From NCBI RefSeq assembly GCF_965118125.1, contig NZ_OZ221288.1, forward strand, positions 1,426,001-1,490,000: 64,000 nucleotides of DNA. The letters run 5' to 3'. The position numbers were made by a program, and so were the translations under genes. The notes under the pieces are model-generated. The model was not told where the DNA came from. It did not search any database and was given only the letters and a program-made list of their open reading frames with translations. Source of the stretch: Pararobbsia alpina_A. Its GTDB lineage: Bacteria > Pseudomonadota > Gammaproteobacteria > Burkholderiales > Burkholderiaceae. Below, in pieces: positions 35,116 to 44,555 of this stretch. Each line of letters starts with the position of its first letter. The first letter of the stretch is position 1.

Positions 35116-36372
35116 ATGAATACGCCGCTGCCTTCCACGGCCCCCTTTCGCCGAGACGCACCTGCCGCGGACCGCGCATCGTTTCGCGCGGCTCGCCGCA
35201 AGGCGGCGGTGCAAGCGCTGTTACTCGCCTTGCCGTTGCTGATCTTTCTGCTGGCGACCTTTGTGGCGCCGATCGCAAGCCTGTTGGGACGGAGTGTGCA
35301 GAACCCGGAGGTTCGCGACGGCATGCCGCAACTCAGCGCGGCGCTCGCAGGCTGGAAAGGTCCGGACGTACCGGGCGAGGCTGCATTCGCGGCGCTCGCG
35401 CATGATTTGAAGGGCACCGGAGAAAACGGCCAGCTCGGCAATATCGCGCGCCGCATGAACTTCTATCAGCCGGAGTTCCGCAGTCTGTTGTTCAAAACAG
35501 CACGTGCTACGCGTTCGCAAACGCCGGATCAATGGAAGCCTGCGCTGATCGATCTCGATGCGCGCTGGAACGAACCGGAGACCTGGCGTCTGCTCAAGCG
35601 TGCATCCGTCTCGCCAACGCCCGACTATCTGCTCAACGCGGTCGACGCCCACGTGGCGCCGGACGGCTCGGTGGCGCCCGTCGCCGCCGACAGCGCGGTG
35701 TATCGCGCAGCGTTCGCACGCACCGTGGCGATCAGCGCGACCGTCACCGTGTTGTGCCTGCTGTTTGGTTATCCGGTTGCGTATCTACTCGCGACATTGC
35801 CGGAAAAGCAAAGCAGCCGTCTGATGCTGTTCGTGATCGTACCGTTCTGGACTTCGCTGCTCGTGCGTACCACCGCGTGGTACGTATTGCTGCAGCCTGG
35901 TGGCGTGATCAACAGTGCGTTACTCCATTTCGGCATCGTGAAGCATCCGTTGCCGCTTGTGTTCAATCGGACCGGCGTGCTGATCGGCATGACGCACATC
36001 CTGTTGCCGTACATGATCCTGGCGATCTACTCGGTAATGAAGAACGTGCCACCCGTATATATGCGCGCGGCGAAATCGCTCGGTGCGCATCCGGCCGTGG
36101 CGTTCGTGCGCGTCTACATTCCGCAGACACTGCCGGGTGTCGGTGCGGGTTGTTTTCTGGTGTTCGTGCTCGCGCTGGGCTACTACATCACGCCTGCCCT
36201 GCTCGGTGGCGCCGGCGACGAAATGATCAGCCAGCTCATCGCGTCGCAGACCAACGATCAGCTCAACTGGGGGCTTGCGGGTGCGCTGTCGTGTTACCTC
36301 GTTGTGTTCACGGCCGTGTTCTATTTCATCTTCAATCGCCTGGTCGGCATCGACCGGCTGAGATTCGGATGA
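35116..36372 (+). CDS. ABC transporter permease (PotB-like)
   Basis: A 418-residue membrane protein with a first span (AVQALLLALPLLIFLLATFV), a long loop of about 150 residues in the periplasm, and then four or more spans with the permease EAA-like loop (ARAAKSLGAHPAVAFVRVYI, with EAA replaced by RAA). The loop is longer than in PotB itself (275 residues). It should form the channel with the next permease and the upstream ATPase. GGAGAGACGCGACA precedes the ATG. Confidence 0.9.
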   Translation: MNTPLPSTAPFRRDAPAADRASFRAARRKAAVQALLLALPLLIFLLATFVAPIASLLGRSVQNPEVRDGMPQLSAALAGWKGPDVPGEAAFAALAHDLKGTGENGQLGNIARRMNFYQPEFRSLLFKTARATRSQTPDQWKPALIDLDARWNEPETWRLLKRASVSPTPDYLLNAVDAHVAPDGSVAPVAADSAVYRAAFARTVAISATVTVLCLLFGYPVAYLLATLPEKQSSRLMLFVIVPFWTSLLVRTTAWYVLLQPGGVINSALLHFGIVKHPLPLVFNRTGVLIGMTHILLPYMILAIYSVMKNVPPVYMRAAKSLGAHPAVAFVRVYIPQTLPGVGAGCFLVFVLALGYYITPALLGGAGDEMISQLIASQTNDQLNWGLAGALSCYLVVFTAVFYFIFNRLVGIDRLRFG

Positions 36373-36432
36373 CGCGCGATTGCAGCGACGCAGCTCCGGG
36401 TAGGTATCGCTAATGCAGAGGTGGAGAGTGAG

Positions 36433-37260
36433 ATGAAAGACGGACATACGCGGCTGCTTTCCGAACGTATCGCCGCCATCGCAGTGCGCGTGCTCTGCGT
36501 GATCGTTTTCGGTTTTCTGGTTGCGCCGATTCTCGCCGTCGTGCCGCTGTCGTTCAATTCGGGCTCGTTCTTTTCTTATCCGATGCAGGGCTTTTCACTG
36601 CGCTGGTACGAGCAGGCGTTGAGTTCGCCGGATTGGCAGCGTGCGTTTGCCAACAGCATCGGGATCGGCCTGGCATCGACGCTGATCGCCACAGTGCTTG
36701 GCACGCTCGCGGCGCTCGGATTGAGCCGGACGCAGTTCCCGTTTCGTTCGATCATCATGCCGATACTCGTGTCGCCGATGATCGTGCCGATCGTGGTGGT
36801 CGCGGCAGGTTTCTATCTGGTGTTTGCACCGCTCGGGCTGGTCAATTCGTATGTCGGCGTCGTGCTTGCGCATGCCGCGCTGGGAACGCCGTTCGTTGTG
36901 ATTACCGTGACGGCTTCGCTGTTGTCGTTCGATCAGAGCTTGTTGCGAGCGGCTTCGGGACTGGGCGCGCCGGCGTGGGTCGCCTTCCGGCGCGTGACGC
37001 TCCCGTTGATCACGCCTGCAGTCGCGACAGGCAGCGTGTTTGCCTTTGCGACATCGTTCGACGAAGTGATCGTCATTTTGTTTATCGGCGGCCCGGATCA
37101 ACGCACGGTGCCACGTCAGATGTGGAGCGGGATTCGTGATCAGATCGATCCGTCGATCCTGGCGGTGGCGACTTTGCTGATGGTGTTCGCGATCGCGCTG
37201 TTTGCGTGCATGAACTGGTTGCGCAAGCGCGCAGCGGCTGCGAGTAGTGCCTTTGCTTGA
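36433..37260 (+). CDS. ABC transporter permease (PotC-like)
   Basis: A 275-residue permease with six predicted spans, including VPLSFNSGSFFSYPMQGFSL, the pattern of PotC/PotI. The EAA loop reads RAASGLGAPAWVAFRRVTLP. ATG at 36433 follows GGAGAGTGAG; the upstream in-frame GTG at 36421 is a weaker start. It completes a full importer with the two preceding genes and the ATPase and ends the operon; the next gene, a GNAT, begins 77 bp on. Confidence 0.92.
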   Translation: MKDGHTRLLSERIAAIAVRVLCVIVFGFLVAPILAVVPLSFNSGSFFSYPMQGFSLRWYEQALSSPDWQRAFANSIGIGLASTLIATVLGTLAALGLSRTQFPFRSIIMPILVSPMIVPIVVVAAGFYLVFAPLGLVNSYVGVVLAHAALGTPFVVITVTASLLSFDQSLLRAASGLGAPAWVAFRRVTLPLITPAVATGSVFAFATSFDEVIVILFIGGPDQRTVPRQMWSGIRDQIDPSILAVATLLMVFAIALFACMNWLRKRAAAASSAFA

Positions 37261-37337
37261 GGGCGTGCTTGAGTGGAATATCGGGCGATCGCTCGATACA
37301 CTTCCGGTTTCCCCGGAACCACTGCTTTGGCCCACCC

Positions 37338-37802
37338 ATGAGCGACATCATTTTCCGCACCGCGCGACTGACGGATCTGCCCGAGATTGTCGGGCTGCTA
37401 GCAGACGATCCACTGGGTAGCCAGCGAGAGACCGTGAGCTCGCCCGTGGATGAAAGATACGTCGCGGCGTTTAAGGCGATAGACGTTGATCCGAATCAGC
37501 GGCTCGTAGTCGCTACCGATGCGGAAGCCGTGATCGGCACACTGCAACTGTCGTTCATCCCCGGCATTGCGCGAAGAGGCGCGTGGCGAGGGCAAATCGA
37601 AGCCGTTCGAATCGCTGCCCCGTTTCGTAGCACGGGAATCGGTCAGCAGCTATTCGAATGGGCGATCTCGGAGTGCAAATCGCGCGGTTGCCAACTTGTT
37701 CAATTGACAACGGACAAGGGCCGGCCTGATGCCCATCGCTTCTATGAAAAGCTTGGGTTCGTTGCCAGCCATGAGGGGTACAAGCTGCAGCTTGCAGGTT
37801 AA
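37338..37802 (+). CDS. GNAT-family N-acetyltransferase
   Basis: A 154-residue GNAT protein: MSDIIFRTARLTDLPEIVGL, IGTLQLSFIPGIARRGAWRG, and IEAVRIAAPFRSTGIGQQLF, which holds the acetyl-CoA-binding RxxGIG-like loop, then CQLVQLTTDKGRPDAHRFYE. It should transfer acetyl from acetyl-CoA to an amine. It is on the same strand as the ABC operon and could be cotranscribed by read-through. An amine-linked function would fit the cluster, but GNATs are very common and the link is weak. Confidence 0.88.
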   Translation: MSDIIFRTARLTDLPEIVGLLADDPLGSQRETVSSPVDERYVAAFKAIDVDPNQRLVVATDAEAVIGTLQLSFIPGIARRGAWRGQIEAVRIAAPFRSTGIGQQLFEWAISECKSRGCQLVQLTTDKGRPDAHRFYEKLGFVASHEGYKLQLAG

Positions 37803-37907
37803 GGCGATTCCGCTCTTCGCGTCGCCGCCTGAAATTCCGAGGGCTATATTGACGCCCCAACTTCGTGGGCAAGCTCTCGTGCGCCCAGTGTCTAGCCTGC
37901 AATCAGG

Positions 37908-39377
37908 TTAAGGCCCCCGCAGTGCGTCCGCCGTTCTCCTCGATGCCCACGCTTTCTCGATCAGTTCAAGCCCTCGCTCGATCTCGGCTGCGCCAGTCCT
38001 TCCAAACGCAAAGACAAGAATATCGCTCGCCGACCCCGTACTAGAGAACTGATTGCCTTCGTATATCCCGACACCCTCTGCCTCTGCGAGTCTGCAGAGT
38101 GTTCTTGCATCGCAGCCGTTAGTTATGCGAGCGGCGACATGCATGCCACAAGTAGATGCCAAGGCAACTACGTATTGCCGAAGTCGTGTACCGATTCCGT
38201 CTAGCAACGCTGTACGCCGCTTGCCGTACTCAAATCTCATTCTATGCAGATGCGTCGCGAAATCTCCGCTGGACATGATTGCCAGTAGTGCGTTTTGCGC
38301 ATAAGACGACGTCTGCCTGTCGACGACCCATTTGGCACGATGAAGACTGTCTCTTAGCCAGGGCGGAGCGACGATATATCCAATGCGGAGCGCGGGCGCG
38401 AGTATCTTGGAGACAGATCCGACATAGATGACGCGCTGCGCAGCGTCTTCTGCCTGAAGGCAGCGTGATGGGGCAGCACCGTGATAAAACTCACAGTCGT
38501 AGTCATCCTCAATAACAAAAAAATCCTCCCGTGCGGCACGATCGAGCAGCTCCCGACGCCTTGATCCACTCAGCGCGACACCGAGTGGAAACTGATGATT
38601 CGGAGTGCAATAGACGCCTGCGATCCTGGATGGCACTTCATCGACCTTGAGGCCGTTATCGTCCACGCCAATGTGACATAAGGCGGCGCCAGCGAGTTTC
38701 GCTGCGTGGCCAATCACGGGGTAACCCGGATCTTCGACGGCAAGTGATCTTCCCGGTTCAAGTAACAGGCGACATAGCAGGTCCATGGATTGGTGCATCC
38801 CGCTTGTGACTACGATATCGTCGGGGCCGCATCGGACAGATCGGGATTGGCGAAGATACGCCGCAATCCGCTGTCGCAAAGGTAGCTCACCTGCAGGATC
38901 GCCGTATTGGCAGAGCGCGGCCGTCACAGCATCGCGACTTTGTGCGGGCCGACGGTACCGGAACAGCCTCTCCGCGTCGGACGATACGACGCCCGGGCGG
39001 AAATCGACGACAAGAGACGAAGATGGCAACTCTGGCAGAGCCTGAGGAAGTTGTCCCGCCCAGGCCGAAAGCGACAGCTGTCCTGACGCGGCGCGCGCGC
39101 TCGTCAAAGCCGCTTCGACCTTCGAATGCAAGGCCGGTTGGGGCCGCACAAACAGTCCCGAGCCTGCGCGTGCTTCCAGCCAACCTTCTGCGATCAGCGC
39201 AGTCGTAGCTTCCCGAATGGTATTTCGCGCAACTCCGAGCTCGAGCGCCCACACGCGCGACGCCGGTAACCGCTGGCCAGGCTTCAGACGCCCGTCCCGA
39301 AGTGCCGCATAGATGCCTTCGTAGACGCGCTGTTGCATCGGACCGTTGTCGCCGAGTTCAATCAAGAGATCAATCAA
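37908..39377 (-). CDS. MocR-type GntR/aminotransferase regulator (PdxR-like)
   Basis: The 489-residue protein has an N-terminal GntR winged helix (GIYAALRDGRLKPGQRLPAS; NTIREATTALIAEGWLEARA) and a C-terminal fold-type I aminotransferase domain with the PLP-binding Lys in VGSVSKILAPALRIG. MocR proteins sense PLP or amino acids. Its start is 165 bp from, and divergent to, the polytopic membrane protein gene at 39543, a likely target. It differs from the second MocR at 42.4 kb. Confidence 0.92.
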   Translation of the reverse strand: MIDLLIELGDNGPMQQRVYEGIYAALRDGRLKPGQRLPASRVWALELGVARNTIREATTALIAEGWLEARAGSGLFVRPQPALHSKVEAALTSARAASGQLSLSAWAGQLPQALPELPSSSLVVDFRPGVVSSDAERLFRYRRPAQSRDAVTAALCQYGDPAGELPLRQRIAAYLRQSRSVRCGPDDIVVTSGMHQSMDLLCRLLLEPGRSLAVEDPGYPVIGHAAKLAGAALCHIGVDDNGLKVDEVPSRIAGVYCTPNHQFPLGVALSGSRRRELLDRAAREDFFVIEDDYDCEFYHGAAPSRCLQAEDAAQRVIYVGSVSKILAPALRIGYIVAPPWLRDSLHRAKWVVDRQTSSYAQNALLAIMSSGDFATHLHRMRFEYGKRRTALLDGIGTRLRQYVVALASTCGMHVAARITNGCDARTLCRLAEAEGVGIYEGNQFSSTGSASDILVFAFGRTGAAEIERGLELIEKAWASRRTADALRGP

Positions 39378-39542
39378 TGTGTCTTCCGTGCCCTGTCATT
39401 GCGGGAATGCGTCGGATCAGACCAATTTGTGACGTCGAATATGGCCCACTAGGCAGACGCGCCAAATTTATACTCGAACGAAATCAACGCTTCGGGTGCG
39501 CTGCAAACCTGCCGAGTCTACCCCGCGAGGACAAAAGTAACG

Positions 39543-40568
39543 ATGAACGCCATGACTCATGCGAGGGAGACGAGATCTTCCCTCACCCTTCATCTCCTGC
39601 CGACAATCGCTGGGCTCGGCTATCCTTGGTATCTAAGCTGGTTCGCCGCAGAAGTTAACAGGGGAAACAATCTGATTGCAGCGTTCGCGATGCTTGTCGT
39701 ACTAGCTGTTCCGGCAAGTGCTTTTGTGAGCTTCACCGAATTGTCTTGCGCTCAGGATCGAAACTGCAGAGCGCTTATAGTGAAGCGCGCATCGCTTGCA
39801 ACGATTGCGTCGCCATCATTGTATGTGTTGGTCGGTGTCGTCTTGTACATGATGAAAATCGACAACGCCGACAAATATGTCTGGAGCGCTGGCTGGACGA
39901 TGCTCCTGATGACCGTGGCACTCGGATATTCAATTCCAGAATCATCGGAGACGCAGCGCAATGCGAAGCGCGATACCAGCCGCATTCGCACAATTCACGG
40001 CGTCTCAGCGGCGCTGCTCCTCGTCGTGTTTCTCGTACCGCATCTCGTGAATCACAGCGTTGGCGTCCTCGGGAACGACTTGCACAAAGCTGTGCAGCAC
40101 GTTATCAGACATGTCTATCTGAACAAATGGGTTCAACCATCGATAGTGGGCTTGATGCTGTTCCAGGTATTGACCGGTATGTTCCTCATATCGGAAAAAA
40201 TGTCCCGCGAGCAAGACTCTTTCGTCAGCCTACAGATCGCCTCTGGCGCGTTTTTGTTGGCGTTTATTCCGTGTCATATGAACTCGGTGTTCACGCTCGC
40301 AAGGCACTTCGGCACTGAAACCGACTATGTGTGGGCCACGAATCAGCCAGTCGGTCTGATTCGTGACGCATGGTCGACCCGATTGATCCCGCACTACAGC
40401 ATTGGCGTGATTCTGCTTTTATGCCATGCGATCTGTGGAATTCGAACCGTGATGCTTGCACACAATGTTGAAGTGGCTCGCGCGAATCGCATCTCCGGCG
40501 GACTTATCGCTGCGGCACTCGTCTTCTCATTGGTAATTATTGTTGGAATGCTAGGCGTACGCATCTGA
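39543..40568 (+). CDS. Polytopic membrane protein, possibly a haem-b cytochrome-like protein
   Basis: The 341-residue protein has about eight membrane spans and repeated histidines inside or at the ends of spans: IHGVSAALLLVVFLVPHLVN, DLHKAVQHVIRHVYLNKWVQ, LAFIPCHMNSVFTLARHFGT and LIPHYSIGVILLLCHAICG. This suggests two haem-b sites as in the cytochrome b subunit of fumarate reductase/succinate dehydrogenase-type proteins, but no such subunit motif is certain. No partner flavoprotein is adjacent, although an NDH-2-like flavoprotein follows 363 bp later. The ribosome site is weak. The divergent MocR gene may regulate it. Function unknown. Confidence 0.75.
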   Translation: MNAMTHARETRSSLTLHLLPTIAGLGYPWYLSWFAAEVNRGNNLIAAFAMLVVLAVPASAFVSFTELSCAQDRNCRALIVKRASLATIASPSLYVLVGVVLYMMKIDNADKYVWSAGWTMLLMTVALGYSIPESSETQRNAKRDTSRIRTIHGVSAALLLVVFLVPHLVNHSVGVLGNDLHKAVQHVIRHVYLNKWVQPSIVGLMLFQVLTGMFLISEKMSREQDSFVSLQIASGAFLLAFIPCHMNSVFTLARHFGTETDYVWATNQPVGLIRDAWSTRLIPHYSIGVILLLCHAICGIRTVMLAHNVEVARANRISGGLIAAALVFSLVIIVGMLGVRI

Positions 40569-40849
40569 CGGTCTCGAGCCGACGACTGACGTGGTGCGCG
40601 GTTTGTATGCGCTACTGCACCCGTCATCGGGGACCCAACAGGCCCAAGTTCTCGTGACCCAACTTCCCATCGAATCACGCACTCTGAGCCACACACGCGC
40701 GCCGCAAAATCACGTGCGGTCGTGAGCCATGCAGTTGGCCCCTTCGTGGCATCGAGCCTTTGCCGGAAAGGCGCCAACGAAGCGTTCCTGATACATCTTG
40801 GAAGACGCGTCGACTCCTGACCGACGAGCGTCCTTTCTTTGCATCCTAT
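40569..40849. other. Intergenic region before the flavoprotein
   Basis: From the stop of the membrane protein to the dyad at 40850 there is no frame with recognisable protein features. The spacer probably contains the flavoprotein promoter at its right end. Confidence 0.45.
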
Positions 40850-40874
40850 AACTCCGACTGCTATAGTCGTAGTT
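40850..40874 (+). promoter_or_regulatory. Dyad operator upstream of the NDH-2-like gene
   Basis: Arms AACTCCGACT and AGTCGTAGTT flank GCTAT; the arms are complementary at 9 of 10 positions. The site ends 57 bp before the ATG at 40932. A sister site at 45219-45243 matches it at 19 of 25 positions. HxlR-family regulators are known to bind TACGACT/AGTCGTA-like dyads, but no such regulator gene is in the window. Confidence 0.65.
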
Positions 40875-40931
40875 AAAACGCGCGGTAGATGAACGGTAGA
40901 TCAACTGAACATACACTTAGGAGTATCAGGA

Positions 40932-42137
40932 ATGACGCAACGTATCCTTGTTATCGGCGCTGGTTTTGCCGGTGTCTGGAGTGCTTTGTCCGCTGCACGA
41001 GCCGCGGATCTGGAGGGGCGAACGAATGATGTCGAGATCGTCGTGCTCGCACCGGAGCCGACGATCGGAATCCGTCCGCGATTCTACGAAAGTGATCTGT
41101 CGGGTGTATCGGCCCCGTTGACAGAGCTGTTCGATGTGACTGGCGTGCGTTTTGTACGGGGCAGGGTTGAACGCATCAACGCAGCAGACAGTGAGGTGAC
41201 CTATCGTGACGAGACGAATGCCGAGGCAACCCTGACATATGACCGACTAGTACTTGCGACGGGAAGTAAGCTAGCCAAGCCAAATATAAAGGGCATCGAC
41301 GATTTCACTTTCAACAACGACACGCTCCCCGAAGCACAGCGTCTGCAGAAGCACCTCGAGGGATTGGCATCGCGACCGCGCAGTCGCGCACGAAACACAG
41401 TCGTTGTCGCCGGCGGTGGATTCACAGGAATTGAGACGGCAGCTGAATTGCCTTCGCGTCTGCGCTCGATCCTTGGCGCTTCGGAAGAGATCGAAGTGGT
41501 CATCGTCGAACGTGGCGACGCGATCGGACCAGACCTTGGCGAAGGTCCGCGCCCCGTGATCGAGGAGGCGTTGCAGCATCTCGGCGTCGTCGTCCGCCTC
41601 GGTGAGGCGGTATCGGCAGTTGATGCCGGCGGCGTGACGCTTGCCAATGGATCGCGGATCGAAAGTGACACCGTGATCTGGACCGCTGGTCTCCAGTCAA
41701 GCCCCCTTACGGCCCAAATTCCCGGTGAGCGCGATCGGCTCGGACGTCTTCATGTTGGTCGTGACCTGAAGGTCGTTGGTCAGCAGAATATTTTTGCCGC
41801 GGGCGATACAGCGTTCGCTGCCACCGACGACGAAGGAAACCATACGATGATGTCGTGCCAGCACGCGTCGAATCTCGGTCGCTCGGCGGGACACAACGTC
41901 GCATGTGACCTGTTGGGCAAACCCACGATTCCCTACGATCAGGTGAAGTACGTCACGTGTCTCGATCTGGGGCCGTGGGGTGCCGTGCTGACGGAGGGTT
42001 GGGACCGCAAGGTGAAGCTCAAGGGCAAGGAAGCGAAGGACCTGAAACACCAGATCAACACGGTCTGGATCTATCCGCCCAAGGCTGATCGCGTCGAGGC
42101 TTTTGCGGCGGCGGATCCAATGCGGCGCCTTGTGTGA
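40932..42137 (+). CDS. FAD-dependent pyridine nucleotide oxidoreductase (NDH-2-like)
   Basis: The 401-residue protein has an FAD-binding N terminus (MTQRILVIGAGFAGVWSALS), an NADH-binding motif (VVVAGGGFTGIETAAELPSR), DTVIWTAGLQSSPL and NIFAAGDTAFAATDDEG, typical of the type-2 NADH dehydrogenase and related FAD/NAD proteins. No membrane anchor is evident, so it may be a soluble or peripheral quinone reductase. TTAGGAGTATCAGGA precedes the ATG. The upstream dyad is shared with the azoreductase/LysR region. Confidence 0.9.
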   Translation: MTQRILVIGAGFAGVWSALSAARAADLEGRTNDVEIVVLAPEPTIGIRPRFYESDLSGVSAPLTELFDVTGVRFVRGRVERINAADSEVTYRDETNAEATLTYDRLVLATGSKLAKPNIKGIDDFTFNNDTLPEAQRLQKHLEGLASRPRSRARNTVVVAGGGFTGIETAAELPSRLRSILGASEEIEVVIVERGDAIGPDLGEGPRPVIEEALQHLGVVVRLGEAVSAVDAGGVTLANGSRIESDTVIWTAGLQSSPLTAQIPGERDRLGRLHVGRDLKVVGQQNIFAAGDTAFAATDDEGNHTMMSCQHASNLGRSAGHNVACDLLGKPTIPYDQVKYVTCLDLGPWGAVLTEGWDRKVKLKGKEAKDLKHQINTVWIYPPKADRVEAFAAADPMRRLV

Positions 42138-42386
42138 CGCTGTTTGAAGTAACGCTCCAGTAAGCGCAAAGCCGCTGACGAATGCCTGGCGGCTCTGCAC
42201 ACGCTCCCATCGACGGTGATTCTGAATCGACCCGAGAAATAAGGCCGAGAAAAAAGGGGAATCATCGAACGAGGCGCAGTCGCTTGCCCCCTGTCGCAAC
42301 TACTGACGCCGAAACAGCGCTACGCTTTCGCTGAGGCAGAAGCTAATTGGCGCGCGGCGTGCGAATACATCAAATGCCCAAACACC

Positions 42387-43871
42387 ATGGTGCGCCAAAA
42401 CCCATTGCAGTTTGATATTGATCGCCAACGCGACTCGCCCATATATCTGCAGATCTGCGAACGCTTCAAGCAAGCGATAGCCGCTGGTCATTTGAAGCCT
42501 GGAGACCGCGTGCCGGCGCAGCGAGGGCTTGCACTGCAGCTCAATGCGTCGCGCGGCACAGTCGAACTGGCCTATACCATTCTTGCGAATGAAGGGTATC
42601 TCCAGATGCGAGGCGCTGCGGGTACGATCGTGTCGCCGGTGTTGGCCGAAGTCACCCCGCGCTCGACTATTCGGCAGCAGCATGGGGAAGATGCTGTGCC
42701 ACAGACCCTCCCTGCGCAGAAGCGCACGCCCCATCCGATACTCCAACCCGAATCGTCGCCGCCCCCTCTTCAACCGGGATTGCCGGCGCTAGATGCGTTT
42801 CCAGACAAGGTGTGGAGTCGCATCGTCACGCGTCGTTTGCATAGCGGCGGCGCCTCGCTACTTCAATATCCTGACCCGACTGGCTATGCTCCCTTGCGGG
42901 AGTACATCGCGACCTATCTGAGTCTGTCACGAGGAGTCGCTTGTGCTCCCGAACAGGTTTTCGTCACCAACGGATATCGTGCCACCCTGGAACTGCTTCT
43001 TCGCAGTCTCCTGGGCCAGGATGATCGCGTCTGGTTCGAGGATCCGGGATATTTGCTCGCTCGGCAGTTTCTGGAGAATATCGGTGTCAAGCTTGTACCC
43101 GTGCCTGTTGATGAGCAAGGAATCGACGTTGAACGCGGCCGGCAGCTGGATGTGGACGCGCGATTCGCGATCGTCACCCCTTCGCATCAAAGCCCGCTTG
43201 GCCATACGCTATCTCTCGCGCGGCGTCTTGCGTTGATAGACTGGGCACAAGAAGCGAAAAGCTGGATCATTGAGGACGACTATGACAGCGAGTTCCGGTA
43301 CGTCGGCCGGCCCTTGCCGCCGTTGAAAAGTCTGGATTCACACGACCGCGTCATTTACTGCGGGACATTTAGTAAAGTCATGTTTCCAGGATTGCGGCTC
43401 GCCTATGCGGTTGTCCCTGAAAGTGCTATCGGTCGCGTGAGCGAGGTTGCCCGCGGAATGAATGCCGGGACACCCACGCTCGTGCAATCTTCGGTCGCAG
43501 ATTTTCTAGCCCAGGGGCATTTCGCGAGACATCTGAAACGGATGCGCGCATTGTATGAGTTCAGACGTTCGCTCATTGCCTCTGCTTTTCGATCCACACT
43601 CGGCGAGTGTGTGACAGTTGACTTGCCTGCTGGTGGCATTCAGCTTTCCGTGCAGTTTTCAGACATGGCAGGAGACCCAATCGACGATACGTCAGTGGTT
43701 GCCCGCGCACGTGAGCGAGGAATGGGCGTGGTACCCCTTTCCATCTGGTACGCAAACAGTCACGCCGCCCACACGCCTCGTGGGCTTGTTCTGGGATTCG
43801 CAAATGTCCGAACTGCCGAGGAAGCACTAACGCATGCTAAAACCCTGGCCCAGTGCCTCTATCGCGGCTAA
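42387..43871 (+). CDS. MocR-type GntR/aminotransferase regulator, second copy
   Basis: A 494-residue protein with a GntR winged helix (YLQICERFKQAIAAGHLKPG; LNASRGTVELAYTILANEGY) and an aminotransferase domain (DDYDSEFRYVGRPLPPLKSL) containing the PLP-Lys in GTFSKVMFPGLRLAY. It is distinct in sequence from the MocR at 37.9 kb. It lies 249 bp downstream of the flavoprotein gene. Its targets are not obvious; the azoreductase gene behind it points the other way, stop to stop. Confidence 0.93.
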   Translation: MVRQNPLQFDIDRQRDSPIYLQICERFKQAIAAGHLKPGDRVPAQRGLALQLNASRGTVELAYTILANEGYLQMRGAAGTIVSPVLAEVTPRSTIRQQHGEDAVPQTLPAQKRTPHPILQPESSPPPLQPGLPALDAFPDKVWSRIVTRRLHSGGASLLQYPDPTGYAPLREYIATYLSLSRGVACAPEQVFVTNGYRATLELLLRSLLGQDDRVWFEDPGYLLARQFLENIGVKLVPVPVDEQGIDVERGRQLDVDARFAIVTPSHQSPLGHTLSLARRLALIDWAQEAKSWIIEDDYDSEFRYVGRPLPPLKSLDSHDRVIYCGTFSKVMFPGLRLAYAVVPESAIGRVSEVARGMNAGTPTLVQSSVADFLAQGHFARHLKRMRALYEFRRSLIASAFRSTLGECVTVDLPAGGIQLSVQFSDMAGDPIDDTSVVARARERGMGVVPLSIWYANSHAAHTPRGLVLGFANVRTAEEALTHAKTLAQCLYRG

Positions 43872-43910
43872 TCGTCACAGTGAGGATCTGCGGTAAAACT
43901 GGAATCTCTG

Positions 43911-44528
43911 TCAGAAAACAGCAGACGTCGCGAACAACGGATGCAGGTTTAGTTCGGCGCGCGCTTCTTCGAGCGCAAGATTGACCGCATCCGGGCCGTA
44001 CACAAGCCCCTGAAGTCGTATGTATCGAACATCCTTGATCCCGATGGAACCGAGAGCATGCGTCACATACGGAGTAAGGAAGTCAGGCTGTCGCGCCCGC
44101 TCACCGACGTGGAATCCGCCGGAACCTACGATGACAATGGTGGGGCGATCTTTCATCAACCCCACCTTGCCATCCGGCGTCGGTACGAAGGTGCGCCCAA
44201 TGCGCAGCACATGATCGATCCATAACTTTAATGACGCAGGCACTGTAAAGTTGTGAACCGGCGTATTGATGACTAACACATCGGTCGATTCCAGCTCGCA
44301 AATCAAGCGCTCAGATGTCTCGAACTTGGACAGGTCCGGATCCCTCGACGTTATCGCCAGCGCGTATTCCTGAGAGATCGGGGAAAGTGGTTCGGCTACA
44401 AGGTCACGGGATACCCGTTCGAAACGGGATGTCGTAAGACTTCTCACGCGTTGCTCGATCTCGTGAGCGATGGCAAACCCGGTGCTGGCTTCTCCATGCG
44501 GGCTCGCGTTGATTGACAAGATTTTCAT
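43911..44528 (-). CDS. azoR: FMN-dependent NADH-azoreductase (AzoR family)
   Basis: The 205-residue flavodoxin-like protein has MKILSINASPHGEASTGFAI at the N terminus (FMN-binding loop) and NTPVHNFTVPASLKLWIDHV, RIGRTFVPTPDG in the middle, the AzoR family signature. It reduces azo compounds and quinones with NADH in the cytoplasm. GGAG precedes the ATG. It is the second gene after the GNAT gene, 27 bp downstream, forming an operon read leftward from the promoter area near 45.2 kb. Confidence 0.93.
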   Translation of the reverse strand: MKILSINASPHGEASTGFAIAHEIEQRVRSLTTSRFERVSRDLVAEPLSPISQEYALAITSRDPDLSKFETSERLICELESTDVLVINTPVHNFTVPASLKLWIDHVLRIGRTFVPTPDGKVGLMKDRPTIVIVGSGGFHVGERARQPDFLTPYVTHALGSIGIKDVRYIRLQGLVYGPDAVNLALEEARAELNLHPLFATSAVF

Positions 44529-44555
44529 CGTTGGGGCTCCAGGACGGTCATTGAC

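Noticed and set aside
35532..36413. Plus-strand 293-codon frame within the PotB-like permease
   Set aside because: Out of frame with the permease; no membrane spans or motifs.
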